58,410 bases of DNA, taken from the NCBI GenBank assembly GCA_937927945.1, contig CALEYW010000094.1, forward strand, positions 1 to 58,410, given 5' to 3'. Shown here piece by piece: positions 9,589 through 17,586 of the stretch. This DNA comes from an uncultured candidate division WPS-2 bacterium. Lineage in GTDB: Bacteria; Vulcanimicrobiota; Vulcanimicrobiia; Vulcanimicrobiales; Vulcanimicrobiaceae. Numbering within the stretch: the stretch's first letter is position 1; each line of letters opens with the position of its first letter. The translations under genes were made by a program, and so were the position numbers. The notes beneath the pieces are model-generated. The model did no database searches, was not told the DNA's origin, and saw only the letters and a program-made list of their open reading frames with translations.

Positions 9589-10469
9589 CGGCCGCGAGTC
9601 GTGCTGCGCGCGGCTTCGGGCTTCTCTACCGCCGTCCGCTGCACCGGCGCCTCCGGCGCGAAGAAGACGTCTAAGCCCTCCTCGACGCCGAGAGCAATCG
9701 CCCGATTGCGCCCGGCATCCTTCGCGCGATAGACCGCGCTGTCGGCTCGACGTACGAGCTCATCGCGCTTCACCTTGATCGACGGCATCACCGACGCGGC
9801 GCCAACCGACACGGTCAATCCGACCGACTCCTCGCCAACGCGCAAGCGCAGTTTCGAGACCGCACCTCGCACCCGCTCCGCAAAGCCCAGCGCCCCGGCA
9901 AGATCGGCGTGCGGCACCACGATCACAAACTCGTCACCGCCGTAGCGCGCTACCGCCTCGCCCGAGCGCTTCGCCTCGCCCTCCAACGCCTTGGCGATCG
10001 CGCGCAACGCCTCGTCGCCGGCCTGATGACCGAACTTGTCGTTGACCTCCTTGAACTTGTCGACGTCGACGAACAGCAGGCCCACCTCGGTACGTCCGCG
10101 CATCGCTCGATTCCACTCGCGCTCCAACGTCTTCTCGAATCCCGCCCGATCCAGGCACCCCGTCACGGCGTCGATGTTGCTGGCACTCCGCATCGTCTCG
10201 ATAGTCGCTTCGAGACGACGGATCTGTTCACGCTGCTCGCGAATGACAATCTGCGCCTGGGCCAGCGTCGCGACGTCATCGCGTAGCGCTGCTCGCTCGA
10301 TCATTTCGGCGGTACCCGCCGCGCGTTCGCGCACGCCGTCGAGCTCCCGACGCGCTCGCAGCATCGCGATTCCTGTACGCCCGCGCTCGGCGTCGTCGCG
10401 TAGGCGGTCCAAACGCGCGTCTTCTGCGTCAAGCGCATCGGTAACCCGCGCATCCGTCCACGCAGTCAT
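9585..10469 (-). CDS. GGDEF-domain diguanylate cyclase
   Basis: A 294-residue soluble protein. The N-terminal about 105 residues form a charged coiled coil, then a GGDEF domain: the metal-binding segment FVDVDKFKEVND, the H-Q-A-G-D motif, and YGGDEF near residue 176. All catalytic residues look intact, so it should make c-di-GMP from two GTP. The upstream inhibitory I-site (RxxD) is replaced by RSGE, so product inhibition may be lost. It has no membrane segment or sensor domain. The gene overlaps both its neighbours inside the T4SS/pilin operon, suggesting that c-di-GMP is made together with the transfer apparatus. Confidence 0.92.
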   Translation of the reverse strand: MTAWTDARVTDALDAEDARLDRLRDDAERGRTGIAMLRARRELDGVRERAAGTAEMIERAALRDDVATLAQAQIVIREQREQIRRLEATIETMRSASNIDAVTGCLDRAGFEKTLEREWNRAMRGRTEVGLLFVDVDKFKEVNDKFGHQAGDEALRAIAKALEGEAKRSGEAVARYGGDEFVIVVPHADLAGALGFAERVRGAVSKLRLRVGEESVGLTVSVGAASVMPSIKVKRDELVRRADSAVYRAKDAGRNRAIALGVEEGLDVFFAPEAPVQRTAVEKPEAARSTTRGR

Positions 10470-10654
10470 CCGAGCCGAGCGCGCCGCGCTGCGAGGATTC
10501 CCTCGCCGGCACGCACCTTTGACTCGAGCATCGCCAGCGCACGCTCCGCACCGTCGACGTCACCCTCGGACAGACGAACACGCATACGCTCCCCGTACAC
10601 TTCGGCATCATCCAGCGCCGTAATCGGACGCGCCACGATGTCTCGCGATTCCAC
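10466..10654 (-). CDS. Small helical protein preceding the diguanylate cyclase
   Basis: A 62-residue, highly charged, predicted two-helix protein (start GTG at 10654, overlapping the previous stop; its stop overlaps the cyclase ATG as ATGA). The second half reads like a helical hairpin (GAERALAMLESKVRAGEGIL). No known family recognised. Small genes of similar size and architecture directly precede a PilZ gene (31749) and a degenerate GGDEF gene (36550) in this window. Confidence 0.6.
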   Translation of the reverse strand: MESRDIVARPITALDDAEVYGERMRVRLSEGDVDGAERALAMLESKVRAGEGILAARRARLG

Positions 10655-11175
10655 TACTGCACCGGCGCCACGGGCGCGTGCATATCCGTCGTGTCGATCG
10701 TATACGCATCGAGCACGTGGCCCCCGTCCACGATCCCAAGCGTGATCGACGTCGCACCGAGAACCGGCGCACCGCCTGCGTCACCGACGACCGACCCATC
10801 GCGCCTTACACGAAGCCAGAACGTCTCGACGGCATTCGTGCCCCCGCAACCAGTCCCGACGCAGTACGCCCCGATCCGCTCGGGCGTTGTCGTCACGACA
10901 ACCGCGTTGCCGCCCGAGTACGCATCGAAAATCGTCACGTCGCTTCCGGGACCGGTGGCCGACGGCGCCACTTGGAGCGTCGCTCCGTTCGCCGACGCAA
11001 GATTGTGCGCCCGATTGACTAGACCGAGGATTTGCGCCATCGTCTGACTGCGCGTGCCCGCGTGGCTTCCGCTCAACGAGCTCGCGCCGAACAACACCAC
11101 CGCGGCCACGATCGCAACGACGATCAATGTCTCCGCCAGCGTGAATCCGCTCTCGAGCGAATCTGACGTCCTCAC
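10654..11175 (-). CDS. Type IV pilin-like/pseudopilin protein
   Basis: A 173-residue prepilin. The GTG start at 11175 overlaps the upstream stop (GTGA). A short charged leader ends in the prepilin peptidase site ESG|FTLAET, with Glu at +5 of the mature form, followed by a 20-residue hydrophobic helix. The globular part contains a Cys pair (YCVGTGCGG). The pattern resembles GspH/FimT-type minor pseudopilins. Processing would need a PilD-like peptidase encoded elsewhere. Confidence 0.85.
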   Translation of the reverse strand: MRTSDSLESGFTLAETLIVVAIVAAVVLFGASSLSGSHAGTRSQTMAQILGLVNRAHNLASANGATLQVAPSATGPGSDVTIFDAYSGGNAVVVTTTPERIGAYCVGTGCGGTNAVETFWLRVRRDGSVVGDAGGAPVLGATSITLGIVDGGHVLDAYTIDTTDMHAPVAPVQ

Positions 11176-11933
11176 GGCCCGGTCGTCCCCGCGGCAGCCT
11201 GCGGATTCGACCACGTCACGTTCGACTTCTGCTGGTCCGGTTTGACCTCGCCCGGCGCGCACGTCCCGCTCCCCGCTCCGACGACACACTGCGTTTGCCC
11301 GTCGATCGTCGTCGGATCCGCCGCACTCACGGCGCTCGGATCGCACCCCGTCCCGTCCGTCGCGCACCCTTCGTTCTCCGAGGCACCCGCGGCTACGCGA
11401 TTCAAGCGCGCGCCGCCGTCTTGATCCTGCACGGCCTCGGCGTTATTCGGCGCCCAAAGACGATACTTCACCCGGTACGGCCGCGTGTGCAGAATGTTCC
11501 CGGTCGCCGTCTCGATGACGCTCACCGTCATCGTCAACGCGATGCGCCGTTCCGAGACTCCGGTAACCGTCTCCACGTTCGGCGCCACCACCATCGTCGC
11601 ATAAGCACCGGGCGCACCATCAGTCTCACCATCGGTCGAATACGTCGCCGTCGCCGAAAGCCCGCACGGCGCCGACGCGTCGCACAAGTCCGTCGCGCCC
11701 ATCGGAGCGAGCTGCCCGACCGGCGAATACGGCGTGTTCGCGCTCACCGCACTCTGCTCTGCGGCCGCGAGCTCCGTCGCGAGCGCCGCCTTCGCATGCC
11801 GCGCCGCGAGCGTCTCGTACCGCGCGACCTGTGCATCCTGCGCCGCTTTGACACCCAGCAACAGCATTTCGGCACCGCCGAGCGCGTAATACGCGATCGC
11901 AATCAGTCCGATGAAGACGGCGAGGAGATTCAT
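11172..11933 (-). CDS. Membrane-anchored pilus-assembly-like protein (PilX/TadE type by position)
   Basis: A 253-residue protein with one N-terminal hydrophobic segment (residues 1-30) starting almost at Met1, a helical stalk rich in Ala (30-62), and a long extracellular part with several Cys residues, some in tight pairs. It lies between two prepilins in the same operon. There is no canonical G|FxxxE cleavage site. I infer a minor pilus or pseudopilus subunit from location and topology only. Confidence 0.6.
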   Translation of the reverse strand: MNLLAVFIGLIAIAYYALGGAEMLLLGVKAAQDAQVARYETLAARHAKAALATELAAAEQSAVSANTPYSPVGQLAPMGATDLCDASAPCGLSATATYSTDGETDGAPGAYATMVVAPNVETVTGVSERRIALTMTVSVIETATGNILHTRPYRVKYRLWAPNNAEAVQDQDGGARLNRVAAGASENEGCATDGTGCDPSAVSAADPTTIDGQTQCVVGAGSGTCAPGEVKPDQQKSNVTWSNPQAAAGTTGP

Positions 11934-11937
11934 CGAC

Positions 11938-12426
11938 CTACTGCGGCGGCGGCTTGGGCTGCGGCAGCGGCGCTACGATCGACGCGGCCTGCGAGCCATC
12001 CTTCGCGACGACCGTCACGCCTGCGGGCGCCGGCTGCGCCTGCATCGTCACCACTGTATTCGTCCCGGGCAGCGTCGCCGTCCACAGCTGCATCCCGCCG
12101 GACTGGATCTTCGCACGCACCGAAGGGTCGTACGCCTGCAGCGCACTCGCGTCGACGTCGACCGCCGAAACGTGATCCCGCAAACCGTCCGGCACCGTCA
12201 CCTGCGCGACCGACTGCCGCTGCGAACCGAACACAACCGTTGCTCCGATCACAACGCTCGCGATCAACGCCGCGGCGATCAACGACTCGACGATCGAGAA
12301 GCCTTCCTCGAGAAAGCTCGGCCCGGCGAGATGCCGCGCGGGGCGAGCCGCCGCGCGGGGGCGGGGCCAACCGGGGCCAACGGCGGACGCGCGCTCGGGC
12401 ATCATCGCGCCGCTCAGGCGCGGCAT
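11938..12426 (-). CDS. Type IV prepilin-like protein
   Basis: A 162-residue prepilin with an unusually long, Arg/Pro-rich leader ending at LEEG|FSIVESLI; Glu is at +5 and a 20-residue hydrophobic helix follows. An alternative ATG (MMPER) would shorten the leader by 7 residues. The C-terminus is Pro-rich. The operon places it four bases upstream of the membrane-anchored protein at 11933. Confidence 0.8.
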   Translation of the reverse strand: MPRLSGAMMPERASAVGPGWPRPRAAARPARHLAGPSFLEEGFSIVESLIAAALIASVVIGATVVFGSQRQSVAQVTVPDGLRDHVSAVDVDASALQAYDPSVRAKIQSGGMQLWTATLPGTNTVVTMQAQPAPAGVTVVAKDGSQAASIVAPLPQPKPPPQ

Positions 12427-12530
12427 GCCGCGCGGATCCGGCGACGGAGCGGGTACCCGACGCCGACGAGTTCCAGCAGCATCCCGGCGATGAGGACGAG
12501 AGCCGTCACCGGCGCCGCGACGTCCGCCAC
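12414..12530 (-). CDS. Possible 38-residue membrane microprotein
   Basis: A GTG-started ORF beginning two bases after the stop of the upstream gene and overlapping the start of the next prepilin. It has one hydrophobic segment (VTALVLIAGMLLELVGVGY) and an Arg-rich tail. Supported only by its fit between two operon genes; no homologue recognised. Confidence 0.35.
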   Translation of the reverse strand: MADVAAPVTALVLIAGMLLELVGVGYPLRRRIRAACRA

Positions 12531-12531
12531 C

Positions 12532-12864
12532 TCAGACCTCCGCGCGATCGGCCGACCCGGAGCCCGACGGGGCGACGGGCGTGAACAACAGCGAGAGCGG
12601 CACCGCGATGAACACGGCGGCCGCGGCGTACTTGCCCGCGCAGACCGCCGAGTAGTGCGCCGTCAGCGGGATGATCGATGCGACGGCGGCGAGGGCGGTG
12701 GCCGCGAGCAAGCGCGGCGGCAGGGACGTCGCGAGCGCGTCCAGGCGCCGCAGCGCGACGCCGGCGCGCGCGCGGAAACCGGCGAACCGGGGCCGCAAGC
12801 CCGGGCTGGCGAGCCGGGACGAGGGGTGAACGGCGTCCGATCCGGACGCGAAAAGCAACCGCAT
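12532..12864 (-). CDS. Small two-helix membrane protein, first gene of the pilin/T4SS operon
   Basis: A 110-residue protein. The start ATG at 12864 is fixed by a perfect AGGAGG ribosome-binding site at 12872-12877. Residues about 48-92 form two hydrophobic segments with one Cys between them (AVCAGKY); both ends are polar. Not recognised. It opens the long minus-strand operon and lies divergent from the large prepilin gene at 13014. Confidence 0.65.
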   Translation of the reverse strand: MRLLFASGSDAVHPSSRLASPGLRPRFAGFRARAGVALRRLDALATSLPPRLLAATALAAVASIIPLTAHYSAVCAGKYAAAAVFIAVPLSLLFTPVAPSGSGSADRAEV

Positions 12865-12907
12865 AATGGATCCTCCTGGGCCCGGGTGTACCGCGATCCC
12901 CACCCGA

Positions 12908-12926
12908 ACCCCTCCTCGGAATATCC
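12908..12926 (+). promoter_or_regulatory. Recurrent ACCCCTCC...GAATA motif
   Basis: ACCCCTCC followed by CGGAATA, about 90 bases upstream of the prepilin start. Near-copies lie at 20506, 38132 and 38194, in each case upstream of a plus-strand gene. Candidate promoter or activator site for the prepilin gene. Confidence 0.4.
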
Positions 12927-13013
12927 TCGGCATGACGACGCCCCCTCTTGAGCGAGGACTCAGGGCCCCCACGAGGGAACCGATATACTCTCTAGGAGGA
13001 GGTCGGTACGGAA

Positions 13014-15095
13014 ATGAGACGCGGCACAGATTGGGCCGAGGATGGCTTCTCGTTGGTGGAGATCCTTGTCGGCATCGCGATCTTCGCAATGCTGGCCGGG
13101 AGCATATTCTTCGCCACGACGACCTTCGGGCGGTCGCTCACGCAGAGTGCGGCCGCCCAAGCAGCGACGACGAACGCCTCGACACTCGTCGACAGCGTGG
13201 AACGAGACGCAAAAAGCTCCATCGCGATCTTCGTCCCGCCCGCCGACGTCGCGAACAACGCCAACAGCGACGGCCACGAAGTCGACTTCTACGCACGCGA
13301 CGCGCGCGGCTCGGGTGGTTCGTTCCAGAGCTATTGCTACAAAGTGAGCTCGAACGCGTGCGGTACAACGCAAGCGGTCGGCGCGCTCGGCATCTACCGC
13401 TACGCCTGGAGCGCGCTTCCGCAAAACGGCGGCACCGGCGCGACCTACGCCGGAACGATCGGTGAGAACATCACCTCGTTCTCCGCGAAAACCGTACCCG
13501 CATCGGCTCTCCTCGATTCGACGCAGAATCCGACCACCGCGGCGTACTTCGCCAAGATCGGCGTCACCTCAGCAACGGACGTCGCGCGCAACACCGGCTT
13601 CCCCGGCGTGCTCGCCGGTAACCGCGTCACGTTCGTGACCTTCTCCAACTCCATCGCGACTCGCGCGCTGCACCTGCTCGCCGGATCCCAACCCACGCAC
13701 CGCAACATCATCGTCGCGACGTACACGCCGCCACCGAATCCTTTGACCGTCAGCGGCGGAAACGCCACGCTAAACTTCCTCTACCCGCTCGCCGCGGCGC
13801 AAGCCGTGACGTTCGTGGAAAACAACTACGGCACGCGCTCGACGACACCGGCGCAGGTCTACAACGTCATCGGCACGACGTGCGGGACGAACGCGACCTA
13901 TACGCCCGGGACAATCACCCCCGCGAGCGATGGCACCGGCAGCGGCTCGATGACCGTGCAGCCGGTCGTGAAAGCGCAGCCCGCACCGATCAGCTGCACG
14001 GTGACCGTCGCCGATAACTCCGCGCAAAGCCAGAACGTCACCGTCAACATCGGACAAACGTACGCCCCGACCGCGAGCCCACCGGCCGCGGGGCGCCCCG
14101 GACAAAACGGGATCTTCGCGATCGCCGAGCAGAACTATCCGTCCCTCGCGTTCTCGATCGCTCTCGCGGGACCGTGCAACAGCCCGACTATGGTGTCCGG
14201 CACGCAAACCGGCGGATCGTACGTCGAGCAGGTACAGGTCGCGTTCAGCGCCGCAGGGGTCTGCACCATCACCGCGACCGACGCATACGGACAGACGACG
14301 TCGAGCTCGGTTTCGGTCTACAACGATCCGGTCTACACCTTGTCGATCCCCAGCGGCCCCGCACCTAACCCTCTGGCCGTCGGCGGGACCGCCACGTTCA
14401 CCGCGACCGCTGCACAGTCGCAGAGCAGCGTCCCGGCCGGCACGCCGGGAACCGTCCCGGTCTCGATCACCGGCAGCAGCGGTCCGTGCAGCACAGCGCA
14501 GCTCGATTCGACGACGTTCAGCTTCACGGCGCTGGCCGCCGGAACGTGCTCCATGACGATCGCGGCGAACGCCGGCGGCGTCTCGAACGCGACGACGCAA
14601 AACAGCCCGGCGACCGCGACGCTCACCGTCAGTGCGGCCGCAACGCCGACACCCACGCCCACGCCCGCTGCGACGCCGATTCCTACACCCACGCCGACGG
14701 GCACACCCACCCCAACGCCGACACCTGTCGGCACACCTGTTCCAACGCCCACGCCTTCGCCAACCCCTACCATGGTAGGCTTCCCGCCGGCAACTCCGAC
14801 GCCGACACCGGCGCCTGTTGCGCCACTACCGGACTGCCCGTCGGCAGTATACGACTTCGCCGGCGGCACGGGCGGGAACGGCATCTACTACCCCGGTGAG
14901 ACCGTGAGCGGACGATCGAAAGACTACGGTCCGTACGCATCCTCGGAATACGGCACCGACTACATCCTCACGGATAGTGCGTTCCCGGGACACACGTTTT
15001 GGGCCGAGCACGATGTCGTTCCGGTCCAAGGCAAGGACGTTGTTCACTGCTCCGACGCGACAGGACAATCGCCAACGCCGCCGTTCGATTTCTAG
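13014..15095 (+). CDS. Large prepilin-like surface protein with Thr-Pro-rich segment
   Basis: A 693-residue protein with a class III prepilin signal: EDG|FSLVEILVG (Glu at +5) and a hydrophobic N-terminal helix, as in PilW/GspJ-type minor pilins. A strong purine-rich ribosome-binding site (12994-13002) supports the ATG. After a GspJ-like segment (to about 200), the middle is made of Thr/Ala/Asn-rich beta-rich, Ig-like stretches with repeated Cys pairs (about 240-540). A Thr-Pro dipeptide tract covers about 543-600, and a final small domain ends in a Cys (VVHCSDATG). Adhesin-like extension of a pilin is an inference. The gene is monocistronic and is followed by a strong terminator. Confidence 0.8.
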   Translation: MRRGTDWAEDGFSLVEILVGIAIFAMLAGSIFFATTTFGRSLTQSAAAQAATTNASTLVDSVERDAKSSIAIFVPPADVANNANSDGHEVDFYARDARGSGGSFQSYCYKVSSNACGTTQAVGALGIYRYAWSALPQNGGTGATYAGTIGENITSFSAKTVPASALLDSTQNPTTAAYFAKIGVTSATDVARNTGFPGVLAGNRVTFVTFSNSIATRALHLLAGSQPTHRNIIVATYTPPPNPLTVSGGNATLNFLYPLAAAQAVTFVENNYGTRSTTPAQVYNVIGTTCGTNATYTPGTITPASDGTGSGSMTVQPVVKAQPAPISCTVTVADNSAQSQNVTVNIGQTYAPTASPPAAGRPGQNGIFAIAEQNYPSLAFSIALAGPCNSPTMVSGTQTGGSYVEQVQVAFSAAGVCTITATDAYGQTTSSSVSVYNDPVYTLSIPSGPAPNPLAVGGTATFTATAAQSQSSVPAGTPGTVPVSITGSSGPCSTAQLDSTTFSFTALAAGTCSMTIAANAGGVSNATTQNSPATATLTVSAAATPTPTPTPAATPIPTPTPTGTPTPTPTPVGTPVPTPTPSPTPTMVGFPPATPTPTPAPVAPLPDCPSAVYDFAGGTGGNGIYYPGETVSGRSKDYGPYASSEYGTDYILTDSAFPGHTFWAEHDVVPVQGKDVVHCSDATGQSPTPPFDF

Positions 15096-15168
15096 CCAAC
15101 AATCGCAATGACCGGGCATTGGGTATTGCGAGACCTCTCCGCAGAACGTGTAAGCCCGATCGAAGTGA

Positions 15169-15199
15169 AAAGGCGCGCCGCTCAAGGCGGCGCGCCTTT
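15169..15199 (+). terminator. Rho-independent terminator after the large prepilin
   Basis: A perfect 13-bp stem (arms 15169-15181 and 15187-15199) with a 5-base loop, GC-rich core and T-rich end. The A/T-flanked symmetrical stem could also serve the convergent gene at 15233. Confidence 0.85.
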
Positions 15200-15232
15200 C
15201 CTTACGCTTTCGCTGCTGTTAGCCCCCGTCGT

Positions 15233-16171
15233 TCAGTAGAACTCCTGAACGTACAATCCATAGCCCGCCGGCGGCTTCGGTGATTGATTGTCGCCGAGTC
15301 CGACCCACGTGTGCACAGGGTTGACAATGTTGTCGTAGTGCCCGTGATTCGCCGTACCCTTCTCCGACATGAAATACGCGTCTCCCGCGGCCCACGACGG
15401 CGAATTCAGCACGAAGTTTTCCGTTACGTTGGAGGCAGGAGCAAGTTGCAATGCTCCGCCAAGGAAGTTGTAGAGGTCATCAGGAGAGGCGTACTGCGGC
15501 GGGAATGTAGCCGGCGCAGTACCGATACCAGGAGCGCAATTGCTCATCGGAATACAGTGCGCGTAGTAGCCATTCACAGCCATGAAATCGGCGTGCGCGC
15601 GCGCGGTCTCGAAACCGATTTCGTCAAAGATGACTGGGCCAGCGCCATTGCTCGAACGATCGAGATTGATCTGAGCCAACTCCGCATTTTCCTCGGCCGT
15701 TGGTGCATACAGGTAAAGCATTCTAATCGTTCCCGCAGTTACTTTCGCCATCGCGTGTAGCGAGACGTGGGTATCGCCAGCCGTTGGGAAGACCATCACG
15801 TACGTGGGATTGCCTGCCGAATACCGGGTAACTGTGTACGATCCGTTTGCAGTCGTCGTAGCCTTCGCGTCTCCCGTCGGCAAGGTAGGCGGCGGCGTGC
15901 TCCCAACAATAAGAACCGACCCAACAATGACGGTCGCATTTGGGATGGCGCCGCCCGGCGCCGCACCGTCTGCTGCATATCGCTGCGCCCCAAGATCCTG
16001 AACGATGCCTTGCACACTCAAAGGAGTCGCACTTGCGGTCGGTGTCGGCTGCGGCGTAGCCGGGATGCCGCCGCCACCGGACGAACTCCCGCCCCCGCCG
16101 CCGCACCCCGCGAAAAAGGCCACCGAGGATACCGTTGCGGCGGCAAAGAGAGTCCGTAGAGTCGTCGTCAT
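15233..16171 (-). CDS. Secreted lipoprotein with carboxypeptidase-regulatory-like and CAP/SCP domains
   Basis: A 312-residue lipoprotein. The ATG at 16171 follows an AGGAG site. The signal peptide ends in lipobox FAGC, then a Gly/Ser linker and a Thr/Pro-rich tether (to about 50). Residues 50-150 look like a carboxypeptidase D regulatory-like beta-sandwich (a TANGSYTVTRYSAG turn). Residues 165-312 resemble a CAP/SCP domain: an N-terminal helix (ENAELAQINLDR), a conserved HADFMAVNGYYAH region, ENFV, and HYDNIVNPVHTWVGLG. CAP proteins are secreted and of diverse function. Expected to be anchored to the outer membrane. Confidence 0.8.
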   Translation of the reverse strand: MTTTLRTLFAAATVSSVAFFAGCGGGGGSSSGGGGIPATPQPTPTASATPLSVQGIVQDLGAQRYAADGAAPGGAIPNATVIVGSVLIVGSTPPPTLPTGDAKATTTANGSYTVTRYSAGNPTYVMVFPTAGDTHVSLHAMAKVTAGTIRMLYLYAPTAEENAELAQINLDRSSNGAGPVIFDEIGFETARAHADFMAVNGYYAHCIPMSNCAPGIGTAPATFPPQYASPDDLYNFLGGALQLAPASNVTENFVLNSPSWAAGDAYFMSEKGTANHGHYDNIVNPVHTWVGLGDNQSPKPPAGYGLYVQEFY

Positions 16172-16277
16172 CACACTCCTGCGGCACCCGGCCGCGTCAC
16201 CGACGGCATCCTGCCGCCTCGGTCGGCACGTACCTTCCCGGCGCCTCCTGCGCGTCCTGTCGAAACGCGACAATTTT

Positions 16278-16640
16278 TCACCCTCGGGGCCTCCCGGGGC
16301 TGCATCCGGCTCGGCCTCTTAAGCCTACCGAGCGGGCGTGGACGGGCGCCGCGGCGGCGTTGCGAACGCGGCCGGCGGCGCGTCCGTCTCGCTTCGCTTC
16401 GCGCAGCTCAGCGCGCAGACGCCGGAGGTCGGGATCGCGCTGATACGCGGCAGCGCGGCGCAGATATTCCGCGAGTACTTCGTTCACGAGCGCCTGTGCC
16501 GTTGCCATACGCGCGAGCGCCTTGCGCTCGTCGGTCGGGGACCATCGTATCGGTGTCTCGGCGACAAAGCGGCCAGCACCCATCGTGCCCAAGCGTATCT
16601 GCGCGGAATGCCAGCAGGGTGGCACTATTGCGCCTGTCAC
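16278..16640 (-). CDS. Hypothetical charged protein
   Basis: A 120-residue ORF, Ala/Arg-rich, with a helical segment (residues about 48-90) and a low-complexity end. An internal Met (MATAQALVNEV) may be the true start. No family recognised; in such GC-rich DNA this could be spurious. Confidence 0.35.
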   Translation of the reverse strand: MTGAIVPPCWHSAQIRLGTMGAGRFVAETPIRWSPTDERKALARMATAQALVNEVLAEYLRRAAAYQRDPDLRRLRAELREAKRDGRAAGRVRNAAAAPVHARSVGLRGRAGCSPGRPRG

Positions 16641-16702
16641 GAGGTATTTCAGGCGGCGAACGATGGTGCGCAGGACGCGGACGGTACGCGATTATGTGAG
16701 GG

Positions 16703-16732
16703 TTGAAACTAATTTCGTGCAAATGATACAAT
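16703..16732 (+). promoter_or_regulatory. Sigma-70-like promoter
   Basis: TTGAAA (16703-16708), an 18-base spacer, and TACAAT (16727-16732) inside an unusually AT-rich stretch of this GC-rich window. It would drive the Cys-rich protein gene that follows. Confidence 0.55.
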
Positions 16733-16889
16733 AGGTGTAATCAACGGCGTTAACGACACGCCGTATCAGTTTACCGCGGTGGACAAACGATACGACGCCA
16801 CAGGCTCCGCGCCGATGCGACGTCCACCGATTGCAGCGCATGACCGGCACCTCGCCGCCGCTGCAATATCCAAAGGGAGACACCAACAG

Positions 16890-17363
16890 GTGGGCTGTCC
16901 GAATTGTGAATCACTCCCGCTCGGCGTCATCTGCGGACGGTGCGCCGCGTTGCGCACGCCGCGCGGACGCGCCGCCGCGAAACGGCGGGAGACCGTCGGC
17001 CGTCAACAGCGGGCGCTGAGACGCGGACGGCGTGGCGGCGGCGTTCCGGTGGCCGGCGAGGGTCCGAATACCGTACGCGTCCGTCTTCGGTGCGCGAAGG
17101 CCCACGTCTGGTGGTCAACGATGGATCGCGACGCGGAGGAGGATCCGGTCAGAGATCCCATCTGCGACTGCGGACTCTATTTCGAGTCGGTGAAGACGTT
17201 GACCGGCCGGTACGTTGCCGGGAAACGCTGCCGTAAGGGGTGCTGGGAGGCGAAGGGCGGCGTGTGCGAGTGCGAGTGCGCCGGCGCCCACCACGGCATC
17301 GGGGAAGCGCGGGCGCGCGCAATGCTCGCCGCCGCCAGTGCCGAGGGGCGGGACGTCGCCTGA
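16890..17363 (+). CDS. Cysteine-rich, probably zinc-binding protein
   Basis: A 157-residue protein when started at GTG 16890, which has a GGGAG site 11 bases upstream; a longer form from GTG 16779 is possible. There are two Cys clusters: an N-terminal CPNC...CGRC zinc ribbon and a C-terminal cluster of the form C-x3-C-x6-C-x-C-x-C followed by HHG, a pattern seen in phage and plasmid hypothetical proteins. A CDCG knuckle lies between them. Function unknown; likely metal-binding and possibly DNA-associated. It lies downstream of a good promoter and upstream of the AAA ATPase. Confidence 0.7.
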   Translation: MGCPNCESLPLGVICGRCAALRTPRGRAAAKRRETVGRQQRALRRGRRGGGVPVAGEGPNTVRVRLRCAKAHVWWSTMDRDAEEDPVRDPICDCGLYFESVKTLTGRYVAGKRCRKGCWEAKGGVCECECAGAHHGIGEARARAMLAAASAEGRDVA

Positions 17364-17493
17364 GACCCGGCTTTAGGCCGGGCAGCCTTCCGGCTGGCTT
17401 CGCGTCCCGGCGAGAGCCCGTGCAAGGGGGCTAGGGCCTCGTTGCCCCGAGATCGCAGAGGGGCGCCTGCCTCGGGCGCCGCGGGGGGAAAAA

Positions 17494-17568
17494 GTTGTCA
17501 GACTTGACAACCCGAAGCCGCCTTTGACAAACTTGTCAGGTGGATGAAGGTTTTGTCACGTTTGACAC
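17494..17568 (+). repeat. Cluster of TTGTCA/TGACAA palindromes upstream of the AAA ATPase
   Basis: Three inverted pairs of the hexamer TTGTCA occur within 75 bases: 17494-17511 (arms GTTGTCA/TGACAAC), 17525-17538 (TGACAA-ac-TTGTCA) and 17553-17567 (an imperfect pair). The cluster ends about 20 bases before the ATPase start. Likely an operator or an initiator-binding site; some hexamers also resemble -35 boxes. Confidence 0.65.
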
Positions 17569-17586
17569 GCTTGGGTCGCTCAGCCG

